From Streptomyces sp. NBC_01264 (GTDB lineage: Bacteria > Actinomycetota > Actinomycetes > Streptomycetales > Streptomycetaceae): DNA of 64,000 nt. The notes under the pieces are model-generated. The model was not told where the DNA came from and searched no databases. It saw only the letters and a program-made list of their open reading frames with translations. This document shows, in pieces, positions 41,705 to 50,971 of the stretch. Every line of letters begins with the position of its first letter. The stretch's first letter is position 1. The stretch spans positions 1,922,001-1,986,000 of the forward strand of contig NZ_JAPEOX010000001.1 of NCBI RefSeq assembly GCF_026340675.1, read 5' to 3'. Both the position numbers and the translations under genes were made by a program.

Positions 41705-41978
41705 GTGTACTGCCCTGTGAGGTTGTGGACGCGACTGGCGGGTGGTTTGCCTGCGAGGGCGGTGTGTCCGCAGTGGTGATTGTAGGTGTGGAGCCACTGG
41801 GGGAACGCTGCTCCTCGTTCGGCTTCTGACTGGTAGGGGCGGGCGTAGGCCCATTCCTCCAGCAGTGTGCGGTTGAGGCGTTCGACTTTGCCGTTGGTCG
41901 GGGGCCGGTAGGGCCGGGTTCGCTTGTGGGTGATCCCGGCTACTGTCAGCAGGTCGCGCCAGGCATGGGATTTGTAGG
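41701..41978 (-). pseudogene. IS481-family transposase, C-terminal fragment
   Basis: The minus strand reads YKSHAWRDLLTVAGITHKRT, RPYRPPTNGKVERLNRTLLE and EWAYARPYQSEAERGAAFPQ, ending ASRVHNLTGQYT. This is the end of an IS481 integrase-core transposase with the Glu of DDE (GKVERLNRT). The first two thirds are missing. It shares its junction with the pyrF fragment. Confidence 0.8.
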
Positions 41979-42408
41979 CGACACCGGCATCACGTCCGCC
42001 GCCGTCGCCGCGGCCCGCGACTTTCCACGCCTTCGCGTGCTGGCTCTGACCATCGTCACCAGCATGACGAGCTCCGATCTCGCTGACATCGGCGTCGCCG
42101 GCTCAGCCTCGGCCGAGGAGCAGGTGTTGCGGCTGGCCCGGCTGGCGGAAGGCGCTGGTTGCCATGGCGTCATCGCATCGCCGCAGGAAGCCGGGCCACC
42201 GCGTGGTGTGCTGAGAACCAGCGCCCTGATCGTCACGCCGGGAGTCACGCTTCCTGGTGAGTCCCCAGGTGAGCACGCCCGGCCCGGCACGACGCGTGGT
42301 GCCGTTGTTGCCGCTGGTGCTTCACATGTTGTCGTGGGCCGGACGGTCACCCGTACCGCGGACCCGGCGGCGGCATTCCGGCTCGTCCGCACCGACCTGG
42401 AGCTGTGA
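41960..42408 (+). pseudogene. pyrF-like (orotidine 5'-phosphate decarboxylase) C-terminal fragment
   Basis: The frame reads GFVGDTGITSAAVAAARDFP, LRVLALTIVTSMTSSDLADI, then VIASPQEAG, LIVTPGV and AAGASHVVVGRTVTRTADPA. The last three are the phosphate-binding strands of the actinobacterial type-2 OMP decarboxylase. The N-terminal half with the catalytic Asp-x-Lys pair is missing, so it cannot be active. The region between the phosphate motifs has also decayed. Initiation at ATG 41926 within the transposase fragment would only give a dead 160-residue product. Confidence 0.7.
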
Positions 42409-42566
42409 GCGGAAGCGATCATCCGGCTGGATGGTCAAGCCGCTGCTGGGAGGGGCCGACCGCTCCATCGGATGCCCTTCTCGCTGTGGATGCGGGCGCG
42501 GCCGCCAGAACACCCCGAGAACGCCACGCCCCGACCCGACCCGCGCAGCGGGAATGGCGCCTGGGC

Positions 42567-43289
42567 TCAGCTGAGTTCGGCGAAGGCTTCCACGTCGCGA
42601 GTCTTGCCCGTGACGATGATGACGTCGCCCTTCTCGACGACGGTTTCGGCGGTGGCGTGGGTGAAGTCCTGGCCAGGGCGTTTGATGCCGACGACAGTGA
42701 TGCCGTACTTGGTGCGTACGGCGCTCTCGCCCAGGGGGATGCCGGTGGCGACGGCCGGGGTGATGGTCTTGACCAGGGCGTAGTCGTCGTCGAACTCGAT
42801 GAAGTCGAGCATGCGGCCGGTGACGAGGTGGGCGACGCGTTCGCCCATCTCGTGTTCGGGGAGGACGACGTGGTGGACGCCGAGGCGTTCGAGGATCTGG
42901 CCGTGCTGGCGGCTGATGGCCTTGGCCCAGATGTTGGGGACGTTCTCCTCCAGGAGGTTGGAGGCGACGAGAATACTTGCCTCGATGTCGGTGCCGATGC
43001 CGACGACCACACTGGGGAAGTCCCCGACGCCGAGTTGTCGGAGCACCTCGGGGTCGGTGCAGTCGGCGACGGCGGTGTGGGTGAAGACGTCGCTGTGCTT
43101 CTGCACGAGGGTGGCGTCGGTGTCGATGCCCAGCACGTCCCAGCCGCGCCGGGTCAGTTCGTTCGCCAGGGAACTGCCGAACCTGCCCAGGCCGATGACG
43201 GCGACGCGCTGGTCAGCCGCGGCGTGGGTGCCGAGGTCCAGGAGCCGCTTGCGGCGGCGACGGCGCAGGGAGTGCAGGTAGTTACCCAA
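42567..43289 (-). CDS. KtrA/TrkA-type regulator of K+ uptake (RCK domains)
   Basis: 240 residues from ATG 43289. RVAVIGLGRFGSSLANELTRRGWDVLGIDTD (about 27-57) is the Rossmann nucleotide-binding motif of an RCK-N domain. The C-terminal 80 residues (FIEFDDDYALVKTITPAVATG, then VVGIKRPGQDFTHATAETVV) form the RCK-C domain. It binds ATP/ADP or c-di-AMP in the family and gates the KtrB channel. The gene overlaps ktrB by 8 bases, so the proteins are produced together. Confidence 0.92.
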   Translation of the reverse strand: MGNYLHSLRRRRRKRLLDLGTHAAADQRVAVIGLGRFGSSLANELTRRGWDVLGIDTDATLVQKHSDVFTHTAVADCTDPEVLRQLGVGDFPSVVVGIGTDIEASILVASNLLEENVPNIWAKAISRQHGQILERLGVHHVVLPEHEMGERVAHLVTGRMLDFIEFDDDYALVKTITPAVATGIPLGESAVRTKYGITVVGIKRPGQDFTHATAETVVEKGDVIIVTGKTRDVEAFAELS

Positions 43290-44688
43290 TGACGGGTCGC
43301 TCCTCGGGTAGCTGGTAGCGGCGGGTCCGCTCGCGCAGGGCGAGGGACGAGACGAGGGTGATCGGGCCGAGTCGGCCGACGAACATGAGGAGGATGAGGA
43401 TCAGCTGGCCGGAGTCGGGGGTGTCCGCGGTGATGCCGGTGGACAGGCCGACGGTGGCGAAGGCGGAGACGGCCTCGAAGAGGACGGCCTCGAAGGGGGC
43501 TTTGGTGACGGTGAGCAGGGCGAGGGTGGCGGCAATGACGAGTCCCACGGCGAGCAGTGCCACGGTCAGGGCCTGACGCAGCACGTGCGGGGCAAGGCGC
43601 CGGCCCATCACGGTGGAGTTGGGCTCGCCCCGGACCTCTGCGAGCATCGCGGCGGCCAAGACCGCGAAGGTTGTCACCTTGATGCCGCCGGCCGTGCCCG
43701 CGCTCCCGCCCCCGATGAACATCAGGGTGCAGGTGAACAGGATGGTCGTGGCGTTGAGTGCGCCCATGTCGATGGCATTGAAGCCGGCGGTGCGGCTCAT
43801 CGCGGAGTAGAAGAAGCCGTTGAGGATCTTCTCGTCCCAGTCGAAAGGAGCGAGGGTCCCCGGGTTGGTCCATTCCAGCAGGCTGGTGAGCACGGTGCCG
43901 ATGAACAGCAAGGCGGCGCTGGTGACGATCGTCAGACGGGTGTGCAGCGACCAGTTGCGGCGGCCGGTGGTGCGGCGCCGGGTGCGATGGCGCAGCAGTT
44001 CCAGCAGGACGGGGAAGCCAAGGCCTCCCAGGATCACGGCCACGGCGATCGGGAGGGTGACCCACGGGTCCTGGGCGTACGGAGTGAGGCTGTCTCCGTG
44101 CAGGCCGAAGCCGGCGTTGTTGAACGCCGATACCGCGTGGAAGAAACCGGAGTAGGCGGCTTCGGTGAAAGAACGGCCGTATCCGAAGCGCAGCCGCAGG
44201 GCGAGGAACGCGCCCACCGCGAGTTCGACGATGAGCGTGCAGCCCGCGACTCCGAGGAGGACACGGCGAACGTCGCCGATGCCCAGGCTCTTGGTCTCCG
44301 CTGCCGCGGTCAGCTGCATGCGCAGCCGCAGTTTGCCGGATACCAGCAGAGCCAGCAGGGATGCCAGGGCCATGATGCCGAAGCCGCCGACCTGGATCAG
44401 CGCCAGGATGACGCCCTCACCGAAACCACTCCAGTGCGTGGCGGTGTCCACGACGACCAGACCCGTCACGCACACCGCCGAGGTGGACGTGAACAGCGCC
44501 GTCACGACGTCCGTCGTCGAGCCGTCCTGGGAGGCGATCGGCAGCATCAGCAGTGCCGTGCCGACGGCGATCACCAGCGCGAACGCCCAGACCACAGTGC
44601 GGGCCGGATGAGTGGTGAACAGCGAATGCCACAGTCTTGCCGCGTGTCCGGGCACTCGACCGACTTCCCTCCGACTCGACGCCACCAT
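43282..44688 (-). CDS. KtrB/TrkH-type K+ transporter membrane subunit
   Basis: 468 residues from ATG 44688 (GTG 44658 is possible). It has about ten hydrophobic segments arranged as four membrane-pore-membrane repeats. Filter-like segments include TSTSAVCVTGLVVVD, HAVSAFNNAGFGL, SRTAGFNAIDMG and SAFATVGLSTGIT, with the conserved Gly in each. It moves K+ (with Na+ in many Ktr systems) into the cell and is gated by the KtrA protein encoded downstream. An 11-base direct repeat of CGTCA lies just upstream. Confidence 0.92.
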   Translation of the reverse strand: MVASSRREVGRVPGHAARLWHSLFTTHPARTVVWAFALVIAVGTALLMLPIASQDGSTTDVVTALFTSTSAVCVTGLVVVDTATHWSGFGEGVILALIQVGGFGIMALASLLALLVSGKLRLRMQLTAAAETKSLGIGDVRRVLLGVAGCTLIVELAVGAFLALRLRFGYGRSFTEAAYSGFFHAVSAFNNAGFGLHGDSLTPYAQDPWVTLPIAVAVILGGLGFPVLLELLRHRTRRRTTGRRNWSLHTRLTIVTSAALLFIGTVLTSLLEWTNPGTLAPFDWDEKILNGFFYSAMSRTAGFNAIDMGALNATTILFTCTLMFIGGGSAGTAGGIKVTTFAVLAAAMLAEVRGEPNSTVMGRRLAPHVLRQALTVALLAVGLVIAATLALLTVTKAPFEAVLFEAVSAFATVGLSTGITADTPDSGQLILILLMFVGRLGPITLVSSLALRERTRRYQLPEERPVIG

Positions 44689-44698
44689 TGGGCCCGAG

Positions 44699-44714
44699 CG
44701 TCAGGAGTGCGTCA
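44699..44714. promoter_or_regulatory. CGTCA direct repeat upstream of ktrB
   Basis: CGTCA at 44699-44703 and 44710-44714, exactly 11 bases apart, about 10-25 bases from the ktrB start; another CGTCA is at 44726-44730. The spacing is that expected for an OmpR/PhoB-type response regulator and resembles TGACGG repeats near the kdp and antiporter genes. Confidence 0.45.
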
Positions 44715-44851
44715 AGGACCAGCGGCGTCACCCTACCCGGCCACGCAGCAAGTCCCGAACGGGGCACGAGGTTCCGGAGCGAGCGTCCCCCCGACGGCAG
44801 CAGCAGGGTCCATCAAGGTGAGCCGGAAGGTAGGCCGGGTTGCCGTGCGTG

Positions 44852-47395
44852 TCAGGTGAGTGCCGCCTTGGGGAGGTCGGGGGCGGATCTGGGGACCTTG
44901 TCCGCGATGGGCAGGGTGAGAACCATGGTCAGACCGCCGCCGGGGGTGTCCTCCGCTGCCAGGGTGCCTCCGATGGCTTCGGTGAAGCCGCGGGCGACCG
45001 CGAGGCCGAGGCCCACGCCGGCTCCGGCGGGGGCGTCTCCGTAGCGCTGGAAGGGTTCGAAGATGCGGTCCTTGGCCTCGTCCGGGATGCCTGGGCCGCG
45101 GTCGACGACGCGCAGTTCGACCCGCTCGGCCAGCGCACTGGCCGAGACGAGGACGGGGCGACCGTCTGGGCTGTACTTGACGGCGTTCTCGACGATGTTG
45201 GCGACTGCCCGTTCCAGCAGGCCGCGGTCGACGGCGACCATGGGGAGGGTTTCAGGAATGTCGAGTTCGACGCTGTCGTCGGGTACGCCGACCAGGGCCA
45301 TCGGGACCACTTCGTCGAGGTCGGTCTCGCGGATCAGCGGGGTGACGGTGCCGGTCTGGAGGCGGGACATGTCGAGGAGGTTGCCGACCAGTGCGTCGAG
45401 TCGGTCTGCTCCCTCTTCGATGCCTTCGAGCAGGTCGGCTCGGTCCTCTTCCGACCATTCCACGTCATCGGCGCGGAGGGAGGTGACGGATGCCTTGATT
45501 CCGGCGAGGGGTGTGCGGAGGTCGTGGCTGACGGCTGCCAGCAGCGCGGTACGGATTCGGCTGCCCTCGGCGAGCCGCTGGGCTTCCTCGGCCTGGCCGA
45601 CCAGGCGCTGGTGGTCGAGGACGACGGCGGCTTGGGCGGCGAAGGCGCCGAGGACCCGGCGGTCCTCGGCCGGGAGGACGCGGCCGGTGAGGGCGAGGGC
45701 CATGTTCTCGCCGATGGGCATGTCGACGTCGGCGTCCTCCGGTCGCGCGGCCGGGGCGGGCCCGGTGCCGGCCGCGAGGGTCCAAGGTTCGACCTCGCTG
45801 TCTCGCTCGAGCAGGGCCACCGATTCCATGGCGAAGGTCTCGCGGACCCGTTCCAGCAGGGCGGGCAGGGCTGTTTCGCCGCGCAGGACGCTGCCGGCGA
45901 GGAAGGAGAGGATCTCGGCTTCGGCGCGCAGCCGGGCGGCCTGGTGGGTCCGGCGGGCGGCGAGGTCGACGACGGAGGCGACGGAGACGGCGACCGCGAA
46001 GAAGACCGCGATGGCGACGATGTTCTTGGGGTCTGCGATGGTCCACAGGTGCAGCGGCGGCGTGAAGAAGTAGTTGAGCAGCAGGGACCCGAAGGCAGCC
46101 GAGGCCAGCGCGGGGAACAGTCCGCCGAGCAGGGCGGCGGCCACGGTGAGCGTGAGGAAGAGCAGCATGTCGTTGGTGAGCCCGAGGTCGGGCACGACAG
46201 TGCGCAGCAGTACGGTCAGGAGTGCCGGTCCGGCGATGCCGACCAGCCAACCCCAGATGCTGCGGGAGCGGCCCAGGCGGGCGCCGCGTGCCACGGGTAG
46301 GCCCCTGCCCTTGGCGGCCGCGTCGTGGGTGACGATGTGGACGTCGAGGTCGGGTCCGGACTCACGGGCGACGGTGGCGCTGACGCCGGGGCCGAAGACG
46401 TACTGCCAGGGGCGGCGGCGGCTCACGCCGAGGACGATCTGGGTGGCGTTGACGCCGCGGGCGAATTCCAGCAGGGCGTCGGGGATGTCGTCGCCGATGA
46501 CGTGGTGGAAGGTGCCGCCGAGGTCCTCGACCAGGGTGCGCTGGACGGCCAGTTCCTTGGGTGAGGCGGAGGTGAGCCCGTCGCTGCGGGCGATGTAGAC
46601 GGCGAGGACTTCACCGCCCGCGCCCTTCTCGGCGAGACGTGCGGCCCGGCGGATGAGCTGTCGGCCTTCGGGGCCACCAGTCAGACCGACGACGATGCGT
46701 TCACGGGCCTGCCAGGTGGAGCGGATGTTGTGCTCGCCCCGGTACTCCTGGAGGTACTCGTCCACCCGGTCGGCGACCCACAGCAGCGCCAGCTCGCGCA
46801 GGGCGGTCAGATTGCCCGGCCGGAAGTAGTTCGACAGGGCCGCGTCGACCTTGTCCGGCTTGTAGACGTTGCCGTGGGCCATGCGCCGGCGCAGGGCCTG
46901 CGGGGACATGTCGACCAGCTCGATCTGGTCGGCCCTGCGGACCACCTCGTCGGGCACGGTCTCCTGCTGCCGGACCCCGGTTATGGCCTCGACGACGTCT
47001 CCGAGGGACTCCAGGTGCTGGATGTTGACGGTCGAGACGACGTCGATGCCCGCCTGGAGGAGTTCCTCGACGTCCTGCCAGCGCTTGGCGTTACGGGAGC
47101 CGGGAACATTGGTGTGGGCGAGTTCGTCCACGAGCGCCACGGCAGGGCGGCGGGCCAGGACGGCGTCCACGTCCATCTCCGTGAAGACGCCACCCCGGTA
47201 CTCCAGCTCGGCCCGCGGGATCTCTTCGAGTCCGTGGAGCATGACCTCGGTGCGGGGGCGGCCGTGGTGCTCGACGAAGGCGACGACGGCGTCGGTGCCT
47301 CGCTCGATCCTGCGGTGCCCTTCCGAGAGCATGGCGTACGTCTTGCCGACGCCCGGGGCGGCGCCGAGGTAGATCCGGAATGTGCCGCGTCTCAT
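44852..47395 (-). CDS. kdpD: KdpD osmosensitive K+ sensor histidine kinase
   Basis: 847 residues from ATG 47395. N-terminal KdpD domain with Walker A GAAPGVGKTYAMLSEGHRR (about 11-29) and DELAHTNVPGSRN. A universal-stress-like domain is at about 235-360 (IVVGLTGGPEGRQLIRRAAR, IVLGVSRRRPWQ). Four membrane helices of DUF4118 are at about 385-490, then a GAF domain. The HisKA box is AAVSHDLRTPLAGIKAS (His near 623), with HATPase motifs VENAVKYSPDG and GVGLGLAVARG. It phosphorylates KdpE when K+ is limiting. The gene lies five bases downstream of kdpE, last in the minus-strand set. Confidence 0.96.
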   Translation of the reverse strand: MRRGTFRIYLGAAPGVGKTYAMLSEGHRRIERGTDAVVAFVEHHGRPRTEVMLHGLEEIPRAELEYRGGVFTEMDVDAVLARRPAVALVDELAHTNVPGSRNAKRWQDVEELLQAGIDVVSTVNIQHLESLGDVVEAITGVRQQETVPDEVVRRADQIELVDMSPQALRRRMAHGNVYKPDKVDAALSNYFRPGNLTALRELALLWVADRVDEYLQEYRGEHNIRSTWQARERIVVGLTGGPEGRQLIRRAARLAEKGAGGEVLAVYIARSDGLTSASPKELAVQRTLVEDLGGTFHHVIGDDIPDALLEFARGVNATQIVLGVSRRRPWQYVFGPGVSATVARESGPDLDVHIVTHDAAAKGRGLPVARGARLGRSRSIWGWLVGIAGPALLTVLLRTVVPDLGLTNDMLLFLTLTVAAALLGGLFPALASAAFGSLLLNYFFTPPLHLWTIADPKNIVAIAVFFAVAVSVASVVDLAARRTHQAARLRAEAEILSFLAGSVLRGETALPALLERVRETFAMESVALLERDSEVEPWTLAAGTGPAPAARPEDADVDMPIGENMALALTGRVLPAEDRRVLGAFAAQAAVVLDHQRLVGQAEEAQRLAEGSRIRTALLAAVSHDLRTPLAGIKASVTSLRADDVEWSEEDRADLLEGIEEGADRLDALVGNLLDMSRLQTGTVTPLIRETDLDEVVPMALVGVPDDSVELDIPETLPMVAVDRGLLERAVANIVENAVKYSPDGRPVLVSASALAERVELRVVDRGPGIPDEAKDRIFEPFQRYGDAPAGAGVGLGLAVARGFTEAIGGTLAAEDTPGGGLTMVLTLPIADKVPRSAPDLPKAALT

Positions 47396-47400
47396 GTCGT

Positions 47401-48084
47401 TCAGCCTTCGAAGCGGTAGCCCATGCCGGGCTCGGTGATCAGGTATCTGGGATGTGCCGGGTCTGCTTCCAGTTTGCGCCGGAGCTGGGCCATGTAGACG
47501 CGCAGGTAATTGGTCTTGTCTTCGTACGTCGGGCCCCACACCTCCAGCAGCAGCTGACGCTGGCTGATCAGCCTGCCGGGGTGGGTGATGAGGATTTCCA
47601 GCAGGTGCCACTCGGTCGGAGTGAGCCGGACATCCCGGCCATCACGCCGGACCCTTTTGGCCACCAGGTCCACCGTGAAGCCGTCGGTCGTCACCAGGAC
47701 CGTCTCCTGCGAAGGCTCAGCGGCCTCCTGGCGGCGGACCGCTGCGCGCAGCCGGGCCAGCAGCTCGTCCATGCTGAAGGGCTTGGTGACGTAGTCGTCG
47801 GCTCCTGCATCGAGCGCCCTGATCTTGTCCTCGGAGGTGTGGCGGGCCGACAGGACGAGGATCGGGACGCGGCTCCAGTCCCGTACGCCCTTGATGACTT
47901 CGATGCCGTCCATGTCGGGCAGGCCGAGGTCCAGCAGTATGACGTCCGGTTTGCGGGTGGCGGCGAGGCGGAGGGCCGACCTGCCGTCGGTCGCCGACTC
48001 GACGTCGAACTTGCGCGCCTGGAGGTTGATCCTCAGGGCGCGGACGAGCTGCGGGTCGTCTTCCACCACCAGGACCCTGGTCAT
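47401..48084 (-). CDS. kdpE: KdpE response regulator
   Basis: 227 residues from ATG 48084. Receiver domain with acidic pocket VEDD (8-10), phosphoacceptor Asp52 in ILLDLGLPDMDG, and Lys near 101 in VTKPFSMDELLAR. The OmpR/PhoB winged helix is in the last 100 residues (LTPTEWHLLEILITHPGRLISQRQLL, then YLRVYMAQLRRKLEADP). It activates kdpFABC. OmpR-type dimers bind 11-base direct repeats, which fits the TGACGG repeats seen around potassium genes in this window. It is encoded between kdpC and kdpD, after a hairpin. Confidence 0.96.
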   Translation of the reverse strand: MTRVLVVEDDPQLVRALRINLQARKFDVESATDGRSALRLAATRKPDVILLDLGLPDMDGIEVIKGVRDWSRVPILVLSARHTSEDKIRALDAGADDYVTKPFSMDELLARLRAAVRRQEAAEPSQETVLVTTDGFTVDLVAKRVRRDGRDVRLTPTEWHLLEILITHPGRLISQRQLLLEVWGPTYEDKTNYLRVYMAQLRRKLEADPAHPRYLITEPGMGYRFEG

Positions 48085-48129
48085 CGCTGTGGCACCTTCC
48101 TTCCGTGGTGGGTGTGCTGGGTATGGGGC

Positions 48130-48170
48130 GGAGCCGGCCGGACACGAGAGTTCCGCATCTGGCCGGCTCC
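48130..48170 (-). terminator. Hairpin between kdpC and kdpE
   Basis: Ten-base arms GGAGCCGGCC (48130-48139) and GGCCGGCTCC (48161-48170) with a 21-base loop, in the 107-base gap between kdpC and kdpE. It may reduce read-through so that the sensor pair is made at a lower level than the pump. Confidence 0.55.
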
Positions 48171-48191
48171 GGAGCCCGTTCAAGGCAGGCC

Positions 48192-48827
48192 CTAGCGCTT
48201 GGTCAGCGCCTTGAGTGCCAGGTTGAGGCTGAGGACATTGACGTGGGGTTCGCCGAGGAAGCCGGCGGTACGGCCCTCGGTGTGCTCTTCGACCAGCTTG
48301 GCCACCTGCTGCTCGGTGAGGCCGTTCTCCTTGGCCACGCGCTTGATCTGGATTTCCGCGTACTCCGGGGAGATATGCGGGTCGATCGCGGAGGCGGAGC
48401 CGGTGACCGCGTCCTTGGGCACCTCGGACTCCGGGACGCCGTTGAACCCGGCAACCTGCTTCTTGGCATCGGTGACCGCTTGCACCAGCCGGGAGTCGGA
48501 CGCGCCGAGCTGACTGGAGCCGGTGGCGAGCGGGTTGTAGCCGCTGTTGGAGGGGCGCGGCTGGAACCACTTGGGGTCCGGGCGCGCTGCCTCTTCCTCG
48601 TCATCCGGGTTGTTCTTGGGGAGGTCCCAGCTCTGGCCGATGAGCGAGGAGCCGACCTCCTTGCCGTCGGCCTTGACCAGGGAGCCGTTGGCCTTGTCGT
48701 GGAAGAGCGCCTGGGCGACCCCGGTGACGGCGAGCGGGTAGAGGATGCCGGTCACGACGGTCAGCACCAGCAGCATCCGTAGCGCGGCGACCAGGAGACG
48801 GCCTGTGTTGGAGACGGAGTTGTTCAT
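48192..48827 (-). CDS. kdpC: KdpC subunit of the K+-transporting ATPase
   Basis: 211 residues from ATG 48827. One N-terminal membrane helix (LLVAALRMLLVLTVVTGILYPLAVTG, about 10-35), then the periplasmic-type domain with GSSLIGQSW, FQPRPSNSGYNPLATGSSQLGAS, SAIDPHISPEYAEIQIKRVA and LGEPHVNVLSLNLAL, all KdpC hallmarks. It stabilises the KdpFABC complex and affects nucleotide binding. The start is five bases after the kdpB stop. Confidence 0.96.
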   Translation of the reverse strand: MNNSVSNTGRLLVAALRMLLVLTVVTGILYPLAVTGVAQALFHDKANGSLVKADGKEVGSSLIGQSWDLPKNNPDDEEEAARPDPKWFQPRPSNSGYNPLATGSSQLGASDSRLVQAVTDAKKQVAGFNGVPESEVPKDAVTGSASAIDPHISPEYAEIQIKRVAKENGLTEQQVAKLVEEHTEGRTAGFLGEPHVNVLSLNLALKALTKR

Positions 48828-48832
48828 GGCGA

Positions 48833-50971
48833 TCAGCCGATTCCGGGGATGAGGGAGATGAGCAGGTCGATGAGCTTGATGCCGATGAACGGGGCGACCA
48901 GGCCGCCCAGGCCGTAGATCCCGAGGTTGCGGCGGAGCATCTTGTCCGCGCTGGTCGGCCGGTACCGGACGCCCTTGAGGGCGAGCGGGACGAGCGCGAT
49001 GATGATCAGCGCGTTGAAGATGACCGCGGAGAGGATCGCGGACTCGGGCGAGGCGAGGCCCATGATGTTGAGCTTGTCCAGGCCCGGGTAGGCGACCGCG
49101 AACATGGCCGGGATGATCGCGAAGTACTTCGCGACGTCGTTGGCGATCGAGAAGGTGGTCAGGGCGCCTCGGGTGATGAGGAGTTGCTTGCCGATCTCGA
49201 CGATCTCGATGAGCTTGGTGGGGTTGGAGTCCAGGTCCACCATGTTCCCGGCCTCCTTCGCGGCCGAGGTGCCCGTGTTCATCGCCACGCCGACATCGGC
49301 CTGGGCCAGGGCGGGTGCGTCGTTCGTGCCGTCGCCGGTCATCGCGACGAGCTTTCCGCCGGCCTGCTCCCGCTTGATGAGGGCCATCTTGTCCTCGGGA
49401 GTCGCCTCCGCGAGGAAGTCGTCCACACCCGCTTCCTCCGCGATGGCCTTCGCGGTCAGCGGGTTGTCTCCCGTGATCATGATGGTCTTGATGCCCATGC
49501 GCCGCAGCTCGTCGAAGCGTTCGCGCATGCCCTCCTTGACCACGTCCTTGAGGTGGATGACACCGAGGACGCGCGCGCCCTTCTCGTCCTCCACGGCCAC
49601 CAGGAGCGGCGTGCCGCCGGCCTCGGAGATGCGGTTGGCGAGAAGGTCGGCGTCGTCGGAGACCTGACCGCCCTGCTCCTTGACCCAGGTGATGACCGAA
49701 CCGGCCGCACCCTTGCGGGTCTTCCTGCCGTCGACGTCGACACCGGACATACGGGTCTGGGCGGTGAACGCGATCCACTCGGCGTGGGCGAGCTCGCCCT
49801 GGTGGCGCTCGCGCAGCCCGTACTTCTCCTTCGCCAGGACCACGATCGAGCGGCCCTCGGGGGTCTCGTCGGCCAGCGAGGACAGCTGGGCAGCATCGGC
49901 CAGTTCGGCCTCGGTGGTGCCCGTGACCGGGACGAACTCGGCGGCCTGCCGGTTGCCCAGCGTGATCGTGCCTGTCTTGTCGAGCAGCAGCGTCGAGACG
50001 TCTCCGGCCGCCTCCACGGCTCGCCCGGACATGGCCAGCACGTTGCGCTGGACGAGGCGGTCCATGCCGGCGATGCCGATCGCGGACAGCAGGGCCCCGA
50101 TCGTGGTCGGGATCAGGCAGACCAGCAGCGCGGTCAGCACGATCATCGAGGTCTGCTCGTCGGCGCCCGCATAGATCGCGAACGGCTTCAACGTGACCAC
50201 GGCCAGCAGGAAGACGATCGTCAAGGAAGCCAGAAGAATGTTCAGCGCGATCTCGTTCGGCGTCTTCTGCCGCGCCGCGCCCTCCACCAGGTTGATCATC
50301 CGGTCGATGAAGGTCTCGCCCGGCTTTGTCGTGATCTTGATGACGATCCGGTCCGAGAGGACCTTCGTACCGCCGGTCACCGCACTGCGGTCGCCGCCCG
50401 ACTCGCGGATGACCGGGGCGGACTCCCCCGTGATGGCGGACTCGTCCACGGACGCGACACCTTCGACGACGTCACCGTCGCCGGGGATGATGTCGCCGGC
50501 CTCGCACACCACCAGGTCGCCGATGCGCAGCTCGGTGCCCGGGACGCGCTCCTCGTTCTTGCCGACGATGCGGCGGGCGACGGTGTCGGTCTTGGCCTTG
50601 CGAAGAGTGTCGGCCTGCGCCTTGCCCCGTCCCTCGGCGACGGCCTCCGCGAGGTTCGCGAAGATCGTGGTCAGCCACAACCATGCCGTAATGGCCCAGC
50701 CGAACCAGTCCGTCGGGTTGGTGATCGCCAGGACGGTGGTGACCACCGACCCGATCAGGACCACGAACATGACCGGGGACTTGATCATGATCCGGGGGTC
50801 GAGTTTGCGGACCGCGTCCGGGAAGGACTTCAGCAGCTGCTTGGGGTCGAAGAGACCGGCGCCCACGCGGCCGCTCTCGGGCTTGTGCCCCGTCGGAACA
50901 TCGCTGTGCGGCGCGGGGGTCCCCGTGCTGGTGGACATCGGGTCCTCGTGCTTCTTTACGTTGGTGTTCAT
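48833..50971 (-). CDS. kdpB: KdpB catalytic P-type ATPase subunit
   Basis: 712 residues from ATG 50971, overlapping the kdpA stop (ATGA); a second start (MSTSTG, 50938) is possible. Motifs: TGESAPV (A domain), phosphorylation site DKTGTIT (Asp near 329), [13 protein letters not shown] and [18 protein letters not shown] (P domain), and [18 protein letters not shown] in the membrane region. It hydrolyses ATP to drive high-affinity K+ uptake through KdpA. Long stretches are almost identical to the orphan copy at 54215-56428. Confidence 0.97.
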   Translation of the reverse strand: MNTNVKKHEDPMSTSTGTPAPHSDVPTGHKPESGRVGAGLFDPKQLLKSFPDAVRKLDPRIMIKSPVMFVVLIGSVVTTVLAITNPTDWFGWAITAWLWLTTIFANLAEAVAEGRGKAQADTLRKAKTDTVARRIVGKNEERVPGTELRIGDLVVCEAGDIIPGDGDVVEGVASVDESAITGESAPVIRESGGDRSAVTGGTKVLSDRIVIKITTKPGETFIDRMINLVEGAARQKTPNEIALNILLASLTIVFLLAVVTLKPFAIYAGADEQTSMIVLTALLVCLIPTTIGALLSAIGIAGMDRLVQRNVLAMSGRAVEAAGDVSTLLLDKTGTITLGNRQAAEFVPVTGTTEAELADAAQLSSLADETPEGRSIVVLAKEKYGLRERHQGELAHAEWIAFTAQTRMSGVDVDGRKTRKGAAGSVITWVKEQGGQVSDDADLLANRISEAGGTPLLVAVEDEKGARVLGVIHLKDVVKEGMRERFDELRRMGIKTIMITGDNPLTAKAIAEEAGVDDFLAEATPEDKMALIKREQAGGKLVAMTGDGTNDAPALAQADVGVAMNTGTSAAKEAGNMVDLDSNPTKLIEIVEIGKQLLITRGALTTFSIANDVAKYFAIIPAMFAVAYPGLDKLNIMGLASPESAILSAVIFNALIIIALVPLALKGVRYRPTSADKMLRRNLGIYGLGGLVAPFIGIKLIDLLISLIPGIG

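Noticed and set aside
47396..47611. Upstream extension of kdpD to an earlier ATG
   Set aside because: The extension lies over the end of kdpE in another frame and has no resemblance to KdpD; the start at 47395 fits the family.
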